The notes under the pieces were generated by a model. It saw nothing but the letters and a program-made list of their open reading frames with translations, had not been told where the DNA came from and did not search any database. The translations under genes and the position numbers were made by a program. Shown piece by piece: positions 18,240-27,128 of a stretch of 64,000 bases of DNA (position 1 is the first letter of the stretch; each line of letters begins with the position of its first letter). Source of the stretch: JBBROS01 sp965213845 (GTDB taxonomy: Bacteria > Pseudomonadota > Alphaproteobacteria > Acetobacterales > Acetobacteraceae); assembly GCA_965213845.1 (NCBI GenBank), contig CBDCAI010000014.1, positions 310,001 through 374,000 on the forward strand, in the 5' to 3' direction.

Positions 18240-19168
18240 CGACGCACGCGGCAGGGCCGGCCCTGCCCAGGGTCGCGCCCAAGGTCGCGCCCAGGGTGGC
18301 GCTGGTGCAGCTGGGGCTTGCCGTGCTGCTGCTGGGGGCGAGCTGGCCGGTGACGAAGCTGGCGCTGGCGGATGGGGCTGCGCCGTCGTGGTTCGCGCTG
18401 GGCCGCGCCGGGCTGTCGGCCGTGGTCGCCACCGTGGCCGTCATGGCCGGGCCCGGGCTGCGACGGCCGGGGCGGGCCGACATGCCGGCGCTGCTGTCGC
18501 TGGGGCTGCTGCAGCTGGCGGGCTTCTTCGCCCTGGCGCATGCCGCCGTGGCCTGGGTGCCGGCCGGGCGCACCGCCGTCCTGGCCAACGCCACCCTGAT
18601 CTGGACCATCCCGATCACGCTGCTGCTGACGCATGAGCGCATCCCGGCCCGGCGCTGGCTCGCCACCGGGCTCGGCATGGCCGGCATGGTCGTGCTGGTC
18701 GGGCCCTGGGCGATCGACTGGTCCGCGCCGGCCGTCCTGTTCGGCCACGCCTTCCTGCTGGGGGCCGCGCTGTGCTGGGCCGTGACGATGGCGGTGGTGC
18801 GGCGCTGGCCGCCGGACCTGTCGATGTTCGCGCTGCTGCCCTGGGCATTCTGGGTCGCGACGGTGGCGCTGGCGCCGCTCGCCTTGTGGCACGGCACGGG
18901 GGCAGGGCTTGGGGTATGGACCGCGACGGGCTGGTGGTGCCTGGCGCTGATCGGCGTGGTGATGGCCCCGATCGGGACCTGGTGCGTGATGCAGGCGACG
19001 ACGGCCTTGCCGCTGGTCGTCGCCTCCGTCGGGTTCCTGGCCGGGCCCGCCGTCGGGCTGCTGCTGTCGACGGTGTGGCTGCACGAGCCCATGACGCTGC
19101 CGCTGGCGGCGGGGGCGGCCCTGCTGCTGGGGGGCGCCGCGCTGGCGGCCGGGGGCGGGCGCGGATGA
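18236..19168 (+). CDS. EamA/DMT family transporter
   Basis: The 310-residue protein has ten predicted membrane helices in two repeats of five, beginning LGLAVLLLGASWPVTKLAL and with the second half starting near FGHAFLLGAALCWAVTMAVV. These are the two EamA domains of the drug/metabolite transporter superfamily. It overlaps the diaminopropionate lyase stop and the next gene's start, so the three form a translationally coupled operon. It may export an amino acid-type product or toxic intermediate of that pathway; direction and substrate are inferred. Confidence 0.87.
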   Translation: MTTHAAGPALPRVAPKVAPRVALVQLGLAVLLLGASWPVTKLALADGAAPSWFALGRAGLSAVVATVAVMAGPGLRRPGRADMPALLSLGLLQLAGFFALAHAAVAWVPAGRTAVLANATLIWTIPITLLLTHERIPARRWLATGLGMAGMVVLVGPWAIDWSAPAVLFGHAFLLGAALCWAVTMAVVRRWPPDLSMFALLPWAFWVATVALAPLALWHGTGAGLGVWTATGWWCLALIGVVMAPIGTWCVMQATTALPLVVASVGFLAGPAVGLLLSTVWLHEPMTLPLAAGAALLLGGAALAAGGGRG

Positions 19169-19962
19169 TCCTGAACGCGATCCGGATGGGCCAGGACGGG
19201 GTGCAGGGAGCCGTGCCGCTCGTGCTGCTGCACGGGCTGTTCGGTTCGGCGAGCAACTGGGGCCGGGTGCAGCGGCGCTTGGCGGAAGACCGGCTGGTGC
19301 TGGCGCTGGACCAGCGCAACCACGGTGCCAGCCCGCACGACCCCCACTGCGACTACGCCGCCATGGCCGAGGACGTGCGGCAGACCCTGGAAGCGGCCGG
19401 GATCGCCCGGGCGGCGGTGCTGGGCCATTCAATGGGCGGCAAGGTGGCGATGCGGCTGGCGCTGGCCGCCCCTGAGCTCGTCGCGCGCCTGGTGGTGGCC
19501 GACATCGCTCCGGTGACCTACCCGCCGCATTTCGGCGCGATCGCCGCGGCGATGCTGGCGCTGCCCCTGGTGCCGGGCCTGACCCGGGCCGCGGCGCATG
19601 CGGCGCTCGAGCCCGTGGCGCCCGACCCGGCGCTTCGCGGCTTCCTGCTGCAGAACCTGCGTTTCACCGACCCGCCGGCCTGGCGCATCGGCCTGGCCGA
19701 GCTCGCGGCGGGGCTGCCGGACATCGCGACCTGGTCGGCGCCGGAGGGGGCCGGCTATGCGGGCCCCGTCCTGGTCCTGCGCGGCGCCCTGTCCGACTAT
19801 GTGTTGCCGGAGCACCGGGCGCTGTTCCGGGGGTTGTTTCCTGCGGCCCGGTTCGCCGCCCTGCGCGGGGCCGGGCACTGGCTGCACGCCGATGCGCCGG
19901 ACGCCTTCGTCGAGACCGTCGGCAGCTTCCTGCGCGGCGCGCCGGTCAAGCCGACTGCTTGA
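19165..19962 (+). CDS. Alpha/beta hydrolase (YbfF-like esterase)
   Basis: The 265-residue protein is a compact alpha/beta hydrolase: oxyanion region LLHGLFGSASNWG, nucleophile elbow GHSMGG with Ser near 93, a candidate acid in RGALSDYVLPE and the catalytic His in GAGHWLHAD. The order and spacing match YbfF/acyl esterases. The start overlaps the EamA stop (ATGA) and the 3' end overlaps the convergent AlkA gene by 17 bp. Substrate is unknown; palmitoyl-CoA or acyl ester hydrolysis is reported for relatives. Confidence 0.85.
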   Translation: MILNAIRMGQDGVQGAVPLVLLHGLFGSASNWGRVQRRLAEDRLVLALDQRNHGASPHDPHCDYAAMAEDVRQTLEAAGIARAAVLGHSMGGKVAMRLALAAPELVARLVVADIAPVTYPPHFGAIAAAMLALPLVPGLTRAAAHAALEPVAPDPALRGFLLQNLRFTDPPAWRIGLAELAAGLPDIATWSAPEGAGYAGPVLVLRGALSDYVLPEHRALFRGLFPAARFAALRGAGHWLHADAPDAFVETVGSFLRGAPVKPTA

Positions 19963-20572
19963 TCTTCTTGCCCTCGTCCGCGGCCCGCCACAGGTACCAG
20001 GCCGCCGTGGAGCGGTAGGGCGCCCAGGGCACCCCGATCGCCGCCAGCTCCTTCGGCTTCGGCTGGACGGCCAGCCGGTTGAGCAGCTTCCAGCCCTCGC
20101 GCACGCCGAAATCGTCGACCGGCAGCACGTCGGGTCGTCCGAGCGCCGAGATCAGCACCATCTCGACCGTCCAGCGGCCGACGCCGCGGATGGTAACCAT
20201 GCGGTGGATCAGCGTGTCGTCGTCCAGCGACTCCGCCTCGAGCGCGGTGGGCACGACGCCCTCCAACGCCTTGGCGCAGATGTCCCGGATGGCGGCGATC
20301 TTGCTGGCGGAGAAGCCGCAGGCGCGCAACGCCCCGTCGGGCTTGCCCATCACCTGGTCGGGCGGCGGGAAGCCGTCGCCGGGGAACAGGGCGCGGAACC
20401 GGGCCAGGATCGCGCGCGCGGCGTTGCCGTGCAGCTGCTGGTGCGCGATGGAGCGGATGAGGGCGACGTAGGGCTCCTGCCGCTCTTCGGCCGGGGTGGG
20501 CGGGCCGATCCGAGCGATCAGCGGCGCGAAAGCCTCGTGGGAGGCCGAGAGGTGGTCGAGGGCGGCCTGCAT
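19946..20572 (-). CDS. alkA: DNA-3-methyladenine glycosylase II (AlkA/HhH-GPD family)
   Basis: The 208-residue protein removes alkylated purines such as 3-methyladenine from DNA, starting base excision repair. The helix-hairpin-helix is MVTIRGVGRWTVEMVLI and the catalytic Asp lies in VLPVDDFGVREG. SIAHQQLHGNAA is the conserved family entry. I chose ATG 20572, preceded by an AGGA element and giving the usual length; a Met at 20617 would add 15 basic residues. The end overlaps the convergent hydrolase gene. Confidence 0.9.
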   Translation of the reverse strand: MQAALDHLSASHEAFAPLIARIGPPTPAEERQEPYVALIRSIAHQQLHGNAARAILARFRALFPGDGFPPPDQVMGKPDGALRACGFSASKIAAIRDICAKALEGVVPTALEAESLDDDTLIHRMVTIRGVGRWTVEMVLISALGRPDVLPVDDFGVREGWKLLNRLAVQPKPKELAAIGVPWAPYRSTAAWYLWRAADEGKKIKQSA

Positions 20573-20711
20573 GGGGCGCAATCCTGTCAGTAGCTGTCGT
20601 GGACGCCGGGCGTTCATAAACCTTGGCAAGCGGCCACGCGATGGGCCTAGTATGCCGAAGGCGCAGGGTGCGCCAGGGAGGACGGGCCGCAAGGGCCCGG
20701 TCGGGTGCCAC

Positions 20712-20915
20712 ATGCGCCATGGCGTCTCAGGATACGACGAGGAACAGGCCGAGGCCAACCGCGTCACGAAAAGCCTCGCAGGACTAGCGTTTGCCCTGTT
20801 CCTGGTGGTGGTCGGGTTGTTCCTGGTCCAGCAGCTGTCCCAGAAGGCCCGGCTCGAGGATTGCCTGCTGTCGGGCCGGATGAACTGCGACGCCATGCTG
20901 TCCGCGCACCGATAG
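20712..20915 (+). CDS. Small single-span membrane protein
   Basis: The 67-residue peptide has a charged N-terminus (YDEEQAEANRVTKS), one membrane helix (LAGLAFALFLVVVGLFLVQQ) and a C-terminal stretch with two cysteines (EDCLLSGRMNC). The composition and order look like a real conserved small protein of alphaproteobacteria, but I cannot name it. The start is uncertain: ATG 20712 or an in-frame ATG at 20652, with no clear ribosome site at either. It lies between divergent alkA and convergent DUF1345. Confidence 0.6.
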   Translation: MRHGVSGYDEEQAEANRVTKSLAGLAFALFLVVVGLFLVQQLSQKARLEDCLLSGRMNCDAMLSAHR

Positions 20916-20932
20916 GCGCCACGCTCCGCCCC

Positions 20933-21619
20933 TTACATGAGGCCGGCGGCTATGTTGACGGTCAGCGCGACGATCACGGTGTTGAACAGGAAGCCGATGA
21001 GCCCGTGTGCCGTCGCCAGCCGCCGCAGCTTGCGCGACGTGATCTGCACGTCGGACACCTGGAACGTCATGCCCAGGACGATCGCGAAATACAGGAAGTC
21101 CCAGTAGTCCGGCGTACCCTCGCCCGGGAACTCGAGGCCGCCATCCACCTTCCCCGGCTTTCCGCCGGCAGGCGCCGAGGTCGTGTAGAACTCGTGAGCA
21201 TAGCGCAATGCGAACACGACGTGCGTCACCAGCCATGACAGCAGCAGCGTGGCGGCCACAAGCGCGACGTGCAGCGTCCGCACATGCGGGTCCAGGTCCC
21301 TGGCGTTGGCGAGCTCCTGCGTCAGTGCCACGAAGCTGAACGCGACGCCGGCCAGGGTGATCCAGAGCATCGTCCATTCGCCCTCCTGCTGCTGCAGGGC
21401 GTTCTCGGCCATCGCGGCGTCGTCGCCCTCCAGCGCGAACATGATCGCGACGAGCAAGAGCATGATGAGGGCGCCGGCATCCCAGGCCAGCACGGCCCGG
21501 GTCCCGCCGCCCAGGTTGTGCGGCAGAAGCGGGTAGGCCAGCAGCGCGGTCAGCAGGCCGGTGACGACCCGGGGATGTCCGCGGACCACCCGCAGCGGCC
21601 AGGGTTGGAGCCAATCCAT
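20933..21619 (-). CDS. DUF1345 membrane protein
   Basis: The 228-residue protein has about five membrane helices (TGLLTALLAYPLLP, ALIMLLLVAIMFALE, TLAGVAFSFVALTQEL, LHVALVAATLLLSWLVTHVVF, and a C-terminal helix). The conserved DYWDFLYFAIVLGMTFQVSDV block is the DUF1345 signature. Function is unknown. The start ATG 21619 faces a divergent MFS gene across ~200 bp that carries a strong inverted repeat. Confidence 0.85.
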   Translation of the reverse strand: MDWLQPWPLRVVRGHPRVVTGLLTALLAYPLLPHNLGGGTRAVLAWDAGALIMLLLVAIMFALEGDDAAMAENALQQQEGEWTMLWITLAGVAFSFVALTQELANARDLDPHVRTLHVALVAATLLLSWLVTHVVFALRYAHEFYTTSAPAGGKPGKVDGGLEFPGEGTPDYWDFLYFAIVLGMTFQVSDVQITSRKLRRLATAHGLIGFLFNTVIVALTVNIAAGLM

Positions 21620-21711
21620 GCTGCACCTTCCGAGTCGAGCCGGGGAGCGTTCATGAGCGACGTTGCCGGGCCGGCGCGCGCATGCCAAGCAGACCGCTGG
21701 ATGGGGGAGTG

Positions 21712-21750
21712 TGGAGCGGGATGACACGAGATGGAGATCATCCCGCTCCA
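21712..21750. repeat. 13-bp perfect inverted repeat in divergent promoter region
   Basis: TGGAGCGGGATGA (21712-21724) and TCATCCCGCTCCA (21738-21750) are exact reverse complements separated by 13 nt. The repeat lies 93 bp upstream of the DUF1345 start and 69 bp upstream of the MFS start. It could be an operator for a dimeric regulator or a hairpin in the MFS leader. There is no T-tract after it. Confidence 0.6.
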
Positions 21751-21818
21751 TGCCGTTGTCCTTGCGAGCCCGCTTATGCCTTTGTGTGAAGAACACGAAG
21801 GCATGGCGCCCTAGGAAC

Positions 21819-23144
21819 GTGCGGATCCTTCTGCCGCTGCGGAGGGCGCCTGTGGCGCTGCTCTGGGGCGGGCTCTCGCTCTCGGCGATCGGCGACCAGC
21901 TGTACGCCGTGGCGCTCAGCTGGATCGCGGTCGGGGTGCTGGGCGCCCATGCCGGCTACCTGGTGGCGCTGCAGGCCCTGGTCGTGCTGCTCGTCGTGAT
22001 GGGCATCGGGCGCTGGGCCGATGCGTGGGACCACCGGCGCAGCATGGTGGCGGCGGACCTGGTGCGGGCGGCCGTGCTGGTGGGCGTCGTGCTTGCCTGG
22101 TGGATGCAGGGCGGGCCGACGGCGGCCGCCCTGGTGATGGCCGTGATCGTGTTGGCGCTGGGGCAGGCAGTGTTCCAGCCCGCGATGCAGGCGATCCTGC
22201 CGGAGGTGGTGGGCGAGGCGGCGCTGCTGCCGGCCGCCAACGGCCTGCTGGACGCGACGGACCGCAGTGCCCGGCTTCTGGGGCCCGGGCTGGTCGGGCT
22301 GCTGGCTGGGGTGGTCCCGGTGATGCACTTCCTGACGATCGACGCGCTCAGCTTCGGCGCCTCCGCTCTGGCGCTGTCCCTCATCGGCCGGATCAGGCCC
22401 GGCCTCGTCGCGCCGAGCGCGCACCGTACGCAAGGACCCGGGGCGCAAGGACGGGGGGCCGAAGGACGAGGAACGCAGGTGCCCATCTGGCGGGGCATCC
22501 TGACGGGCATCGCCGCCATGCGTGGCCATCGGCTGCTCGGCTTCGTGCTGACGGCCGCGGGGCCGATCAACGGCGCCTGGTATGCGGCCTTCTACCTGGG
22601 CCTGCCGCTGATGATCGAACAGCGGGGGATCGTCTGGGGGGCAACCGACGGGGGTGTTCACCCTGGCGGCAGCGGCCTGGGCGCCTATGGCCTCGTGATG
22701 TCCGCCTACGGCGCCACGAACCTGCTGGCGACGGTGCTGCTGGGCGGGCGCCCGCTGCCGCGACGGCCGCAGTTCCAGATGTTCGCCGGCAACCTGCTGG
22801 TCGGCGTCGGCGTCGTGCTGCTGGGCCTGGCCGGGCTCCTGCCGCAGCCCTGGGTCCTGCCCGGCTTCGCCGCCGCCGCGGCCCTGGGCGCGTTCGGCGG
22901 GCCCATGAAGGACATCCCGCTCGCCGTGCTGCGCCAGACCCGGCTGCCGCTCGGCCATCGTGCGCCGGCGATGCGCGCCTACATGGCCGCGGGCAGCGCG
23001 GGGCTGCTGGTGGCGATGCTCGCCATGCCGTCGCTGCTGGCCCGGTTCGGCGCCGTGCGGCTGACGGTGGCGTGCGGCCTGGTGCTGGCGCTGCTGGGCG
23101 CCACCGGCCTGTGGCGGCATCGTGCGTGGATCGAGCCGGCCTGA
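21819..23144 (+). CDS. MFS transporter
   Basis: The 441-residue protein has ~12 membrane helices. After helix 2 it carries GRWADAWDHRRSM, the MFS motif A, and a glycine/proline helix pattern like EntS/MFS_3 exporters. I chose GTG 21819, which follows AGGAAC and opens with MRILLPLRRAPVALLWGG. The central loop (~residue 200-225) has a glycine-rich repeated insert (QGPGAQGRGAEGRG) encoded by a repeated CAAGGAC-like unit. It probably exports a drug or siderophore-like molecule. An earlier ATG at 21750 lies in the inverted-repeat zone. Confidence 0.85.
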   Translation: MRILLPLRRAPVALLWGGLSLSAIGDQLYAVALSWIAVGVLGAHAGYLVALQALVVLLVVMGIGRWADAWDHRRSMVAADLVRAAVLVGVVLAWWMQGGPTAAALVMAVIVLALGQAVFQPAMQAILPEVVGEAALLPAANGLLDATDRSARLLGPGLVGLLAGVVPVMHFLTIDALSFGASALALSLIGRIRPGLVAPSAHRTQGPGAQGRGAEGRGTQVPIWRGILTGIAAMRGHRLLGFVLTAAGPINGAWYAAFYLGLPLMIEQRGIVWGATDGGVHPGGSGLGAYGLVMSAYGATNLLATVLLGGRPLPRRPQFQMFAGNLLVGVGVVLLGLAGLLPQPWVLPGFAAAAALGAFGGPMKDIPLAVLRQTRLPLGHRAPAMRAYMAAGSAGLLVAMLAMPSLLARFGAVRLTVACGLVLALLGATGLWRHRAWIEPA

Positions 23145-23166
23145 ACCCTTCGGCCCGAGACCCGGC

Positions 23167-24405
23167 TCAGACGCGGAGTAGCCCGCCGGCCGGCGCGATC
23201 GCCTCGCTGCCCGGGAAAGCCGACAGAAGGGCGGCGGGGGCAAGGCCGAGATGCTGGGACAGCAGCCCCTTCGCAAGCGCGCGCAGATCGAGGCTGGGCT
23301 GCAGGTCCCGCCCCTCCAGCAGCCGGCCGTCGGCCAGGCCGGGCCAGTCCGCACGGACCCGGCCGCCCAGGACGGCGCCGCCCAGCACGAAGGCCACGGT
23401 CCCCGTGCCATGGTCGGTGCCGCCCGTGCCGTTCACGTGAACCGTGCGCCCGAACTCCGTCATCACCAGCACCGCCGTGCGCGACCAGGTCTCGCCCAGC
23501 CCGTCGCGCAGGGCCACCAGCCCCTCGTCGAGCTGCTTGAGCGGGCCGGCCAGGCGCTGCGCCTGCCCCGCATGCGTGTCCCAGCCCCCCAGCTCCATCG
23601 CGGCGACGCGGGGCCCGTTCGGGGCGGCCAGCAGCCGGCCCGCCGTGCCGGCCAGGGTGGCGAAGGCGTAGCGGTTGCCGCCCTGCGCCTCCGGCTGGCG
23701 CCCGGCAAGCTGCGCGGTGGTGAAGCCGCGTTCCGCCAGACCCTGCTGCAATGCGGGGCCGGTCACCGGGTCGCGGCTGTGCAGCGCCATGAGGCGGGCA
23801 TAGAGGTCGGCCTGCGGCTGGGTGTAGCTCTGGGGCGCGTAGGCGCCGACCGGGGCCGGGCCGCGCAACAGCAGCGGGGTGGAGATGCCGATCGACAGGG
23901 CGGCCTCGCCCTGCTGCGCCGTCCGCGGCAGGGCGGCCACCGCGCGGTTCAGCCATCCGGAGGTCATGCGCTGGTCCGCGCCGCTCTCCATCAGGTCCTG
24001 CGCCTCAAAATGGCTGCGCGTGCGGACATGCCCGGCCACGGCGTGCACCGGCAGCAGCTGCCCGGCCCGATACATCCCGTGCAGGCCGGTCAGCGCGGGA
24101 TGCAGGGCGAAGAAGCCGCCCAGGTCCAGCATGCCGCCCTGCGTGCCCGGGGCGGACGGCAGCAGGCTCGCCCGCTGGGCGGCCAGCGCCGGGTCGCCAT
24201 AGGGGATGACGGCGGCCAGCCCATCGAGCGCGCCGCGCAGGATCACGACGACCAGGCGGCGGTCCGTGGGGGCGGCCGCCATCGCCAGCGAGGCCCGCCC
24301 GAGCGAGATGGCAGCGCCCAGCCCCAGCAGCGCGCCGCGCCGGGACAGCATCGGACGATCCTTGCCGTGCGTCATGTCGGCGGATGTCATGTCAGTATGC
24401 GTCAT
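23167..24405 (-). CDS. DUF1501 protein, Tat-exported
   Basis: The 412-residue protein carries a twin-arginine signal MLSRRGALLGLGAAISLG before an alkaline phosphatase-like fold seen in DUF1501: LVVVILRGALDGLAAVIP, MELGGWDTHAGQ, VMTEFGRTVHVNGTGGTDHG and VRADWPGL. GGWDTH and TDHGTG carry likely metal-binding Asp/His residues. DUF1501 proteins are exported with DUF1800 partners in many phyla, with unknown activity. The start is unclear: ATG 24405 is 1 nt after the DUF1800 stop, but in-frame Met codons recur at 24390, 24375 and 24351. The Tat signal itself starts at 24351. Confidence 0.87.
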   Translation of the reverse strand: MTHTDMTSADMTHGKDRPMLSRRGALLGLGAAISLGRASLAMAAAPTDRRLVVVILRGALDGLAAVIPYGDPALAAQRASLLPSAPGTQGGMLDLGGFFALHPALTGLHGMYRAGQLLPVHAVAGHVRTRSHFEAQDLMESGADQRMTSGWLNRAVAALPRTAQQGEAALSIGISTPLLLRGPAPVGAYAPQSYTQPQADLYARLMALHSRDPVTGPALQQGLAERGFTTAQLAGRQPEAQGGNRYAFATLAGTAGRLLAAPNGPRVAAMELGGWDTHAGQAQRLAGPLKQLDEGLVALRDGLGETWSRTAVLVMTEFGRTVHVNGTGGTDHGTGTVAFVLGGAVLGGRVRADWPGLADGRLLEGRDLQPSLDLRALAKGLLSQHLGLAPAALLSAFPGSEAIAPAGGLLRV

Positions 24406-24406
24406 G

Positions 24407-25783
24407 TCAGCGCCTCGTGAACTCGGGGGAAGCAAGCAGCAAAGTGATCCCGTCGCGGCGGGACCCGGCCCGGCGGATCTCGGTCGCGGTCGCCTCGCTC
24501 AGCAAGGGACCCAGCGCCGCCTCGGCGAACTGCGCGGGTTCCGCCAGCTCCGGACGGTTGGCGAAGCCGTAGGCCCAGTCGATCCGACGCAGCAGCGCCT
24601 CCGGCCCGGCCCACTCCGCCGCGACGTCGGGCCAGCCGATGGGGAAAGGGGCACCGAACAGCGGCTGGCCCAAACCGCCGACCAGCTGCATCAGGTTGGG
24701 CCGCCGGTCGGGCGGGACGTCGGCAGCGCGGAAGGCGGCGACGACCAGCTCCTGCGGGGTGCGGACCTTCGTCAGCGGGCGCCATGCCGCGGGCAGGCGG
24801 GTCAGCTCCAGCGCCGCCGCACCCAGGTTGCCCCTGGTGTCGCGCAGCACGCCCTCGATGCGGCGGATGGCGTCCGGCGGGGGGGTGTCGTCGACGAAGT
24901 GCCGGACGAGCTTGGTGGCGAGATGGCGGTGGGTGGCCGGGTGCTCGGCCAGAAACTGCAGGGCCAGCGCGCCACCGGCCTCGCCTTCGGGGAAGTGGCG
25001 GCCCAGCAGCGTCTTGTCGCCGGGTTCGGCCAGGGCCGGGCGGAAACGGAAGCCGGGCTGGCCGGGGTCGCGGTCGATCGACCAGCCGGCCAGCACGCGG
25101 GCGAACTCGGTGACGTCGGTCTGGGTGAAGCCGGAGGCCGGGCTGACGGTGTGCAGCTCCAGGCATTCGCGCGCCAGGTTCTCGTTCAGGCCCCGGTTCC
25201 CGCGGGCCGCCGCCAAGCTGTGCGGCCCGGCCGAGCCCGCGTTGTCCAGATACATCAGCATGGCGGGATGGCGCATGACGGCCAGGAGCATGTCGGTGAA
25301 CCGGCCGGTGACGTAGGGCCGGATGGCATCGCGGACATAGGCGCCGGCCAGGGGGGCCACCATGCCGCGGCGGGTGCTGACGGTGAAGTGGTTGGCCCAG
25401 AACCACACGAGGCGTTCCCGGAACGGGGTGGAGGTGACGATGGCGTGATCGAGCAGCGCCTGGCTGTCCGCCCGGAACAGCCCGCGCGCCATCGAGGGTC
25501 CGGCGGCCGCGGGGTTCGTCGGCGCAGGCAGCCCGACTTGGGTGGAGGATCCCGCCATCTCCGAGGGTGCCACGCGGGGCGATGCCGCGCCGGGCTGGGG
25601 CCGTCGTGCATCGCGGTCCGCAATCAAGGCCTCGAACGCCTGCCCCACGCTGCCGGCCCGCGGCCCCGGATCCGGCTGCGTCAGCTGATGGGCGAGCCAC
25701 CGCTGCGGGTCCGCGCCCACGGTCTGGGCCGGGGTGCGGCCCAACCCAAAACGGATGGCGGCCTGGGCAGCGTTGATGTCCAT
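24407..25783 (-). CDS. DUF1800 protein
   Basis: The 458-residue protein matches DUF1800 with RLVWFWANHFTVSTRR near residue 125, LNENLARECLELHTVS, and FIGWPD-like IGWPDVAAEW near the end. Function is unknown; the family is always near DUF1501 proteins, which is so here. No signal peptide is visible at MDINAAQAAIRFGLGR; relatives are sometimes cytoplasmic before cotranslocation. A low-complexity Pro/Ala linker (~55-95) separates the N-terminal helix from the core. It ends 1 nt before the DUF1501 start. Confidence 0.85.
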   Translation of the reverse strand: MDINAAQAAIRFGLGRTPAQTVGADPQRWLAHQLTQPDPGPRAGSVGQAFEALIADRDARRPQPGAASPRVAPSEMAGSSTQVGLPAPTNPAAAGPSMARGLFRADSQALLDHAIVTSTPFRERLVWFWANHFTVSTRRGMVAPLAGAYVRDAIRPYVTGRFTDMLLAVMRHPAMLMYLDNAGSAGPHSLAAARGNRGLNENLARECLELHTVSPASGFTQTDVTEFARVLAGWSIDRDPGQPGFRFRPALAEPGDKTLLGRHFPEGEAGGALALQFLAEHPATHRHLATKLVRHFVDDTPPPDAIRRIEGVLRDTRGNLGAAALELTRLPAAWRPLTKVRTPQELVVAAFRAADVPPDRRPNLMQLVGGLGQPLFGAPFPIGWPDVAAEWAGPEALLRRIDWAYGFANRPELAEPAQFAEAALGPLLSEATATEIRRAGSRRDGITLLLASPEFTRR

Positions 25784-25843
25784 CCCGACGGTGTAGCAGG
25801 CCCCCCTGTTACGGAGAGTGACGAATTGCGAGCGGATCGTGGG

Positions 25844-25872
25844 TTTGCATCGGTTCCCGAGGCTGCTATAGC
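25844..25872 (+). promoter_or_regulatory. Putative sigma-70-like promoter for tRNA-Lys
   Basis: A TTTGCA -35-like hexamer and TATAGC -10-like hexamer are separated by 17 nt. The predicted start near 25879 is about 37 nt before the tRNA. Motif matches are moderate. Confidence 0.35.
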
Positions 25873-25915
25873 CCCCGCCACGCGTCGCACCCCCCGGGGT
25901 CGACCCGGACCCGGC

Positions 25916-25991
<76 letters not shown>

Positions 25992-25999
25992 CGTTCGGC

Positions 26000-26037
26000 G
26001 AAGGGGCGTTGGTCCGACCAACCGCACCCTTCTGTTT
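26000..26037 (+). terminator. Hairpin terminator after tRNA-Lys
   Basis: GAAGGG-GCG-TTGGT pairs with ACCAA-CCGCA-CCCTTC around a 3-nt loop, then TGTTTCC. This fits an intrinsic terminator ending the tRNA transcript, with a short U-tract. Confidence 0.5.
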
Positions 26038-26090
26038 CCGATCGAACGTTGCGCGTGCCGCTGTCCTCGCCAGGTGACGGCGTCTTTGTG

Positions 26091-26306
26091 TTAGTAGGCG
26101 CGACCGACCTGGCCCGAGCCGCCCGTGGTCGTGGGGGTGCCGTTGGTGCCGATGTTGGTGGAGTTGACGTTGCCGGTCGTGCGGACGCCGCCGCCGTTGG
26201 ACGAGGTGACGCCGCTGCTCAGGGCGGGGTCGATCGCCGGCCGCTGGGGGCCGCAGGCGCAGAGCGTCAGGCCGAGGGCGATGGTGAGGGCGGTGGTGCG
26301 AAGCAT
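26091..26306 (-). CDS. Small putative lipoprotein rich in Gly/Asn/Thr
   Basis: The 71-residue protein starts at ATG 26306 behind GGAGAACACC. A hydrophobic signal (TALTIALGLTLCAC) holds a possible lipobox ending at Cys18 (C preceded by LCA). The mature part is a low-complexity tail of Gly, Thr, Asn and Ser (SNGGGVRTTGNVNSTNIGTN). Function unknown. It lies downstream of the aspartic protease gene on the same strand, 69 bp away. Confidence 0.65.
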   Translation of the reverse strand: MLRTTALTIALGLTLCACGPQRPAIDPALSSGVTSSNGGGVRTTGNVNSTNIGTNGTPTTTGGSGQVGRAY

Positions 26307-26375
26307 GGTGTTCTCCCGAGTGTGGGAGGTGCAGCGCATGGGGGGGCGCCTTGGTTCCGTCGAGTACGGCGGAAG

Positions 26376-26933
26376 CTACCGGCCGCCATCCAGGATCAGC
26401 TTCTCGCCTTCCAGCTTGTAGCCGGCGAGGCGGGTCAGGAAGGACTGGCCGAGCAGGTTGAACGGCAGGCTGCCGGGACGGCTGACCAGGGCGGGGACGT
26501 TGCGCCGCGTGATGCCGCCGATGGTGATCGCCTTGATCATGACCGGGGCCACGTCGGCCTTGCCGTTGGCCGTGCTGGCCAGGGCGGTATAGCGCAGGGC
26601 GTCGGGGTCCAGCCCGAGTCGCGCGGCGTCTTCCGCCCGCAGCACGACCATCGTGGCCCCGGTGTCGAACATCATCGGCAGCGCCGCGCCGTTTACCGTC
26701 GCCTCGAACACAAAATGGCCGGTGCGTTCGCGCCGGGTCACGGCCTGGTCGGACGTGCCCCGGGCGTCGGGATAGACGACCTGCGGCAGTGCACCGGCGG
26801 AGGGTGCCCTGGGCATGGATGCCGCAAGGGTGGTTTCGGTGGGTTGGGCGACCACCCGGCCGCGACCGGGCCAGAGATCGACGCCGGCGAGGACCAGGGC
26901 AGGAACGATGGCGAGGAGGAACCGTGCATCCAT
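26376..26933 (-). CDS. Retroviral-type (clan AA) aspartic protease, TIGR02281-like
   Basis: The 185-residue protein has an N-terminal signal anchor (FLLAIVPALVLAGVDLW) and then a single aspartic protease lobe with the active motif FDTGATMVVL, D90-T91-G92-A93. A later FNLLGQSFLTRLAGYKLEG is the typical C-terminal flap/strand region. Family members act as membrane-anchored periplasmic proteases as homodimers. It faces away from the PEP-CTERM gene, with 195 bp between the starts. Confidence 0.82.
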   Translation of the reverse strand: MDARFLLAIVPALVLAGVDLWPGRGRVVAQPTETTLAASMPRAPSAGALPQVVYPDARGTSDQAVTRRERTGHFVFEATVNGAALPMMFDTGATMVVLRAEDAARLGLDPDALRYTALASTANGKADVAPVMIKAITIGGITRRNVPALVSRPGSLPFNLLGQSFLTRLAGYKLEGEKLILDGGR

Positions 26934-27128
26934 GCGCCAGAGTTACCCGGCCGGCCCACACGGCTTCCAGTCGGATTTTTCGGTGTTTTGTCATGGGGGT
27001 GGTTGGCCGGCGGCGGCCTGCGGCTCGGCGCTGCACCCCTCGATGCCCGTCGTGTCACGAAACTGTCTTGATTCCGACCACTCGCGCTGCCGTGAAGACC
27101 GTTAAGGCCCGCTTCATCGAAGCTTGGG

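Noticed and set aside
15437..19168. A 1243-aa plus-strand frame across CLC, DenD and dpaL genes
   Set aside because: It is a GC-rich frame running antisense to real genes over most of its length; only the 3' part, which is the EamA gene from 18236, is supported.
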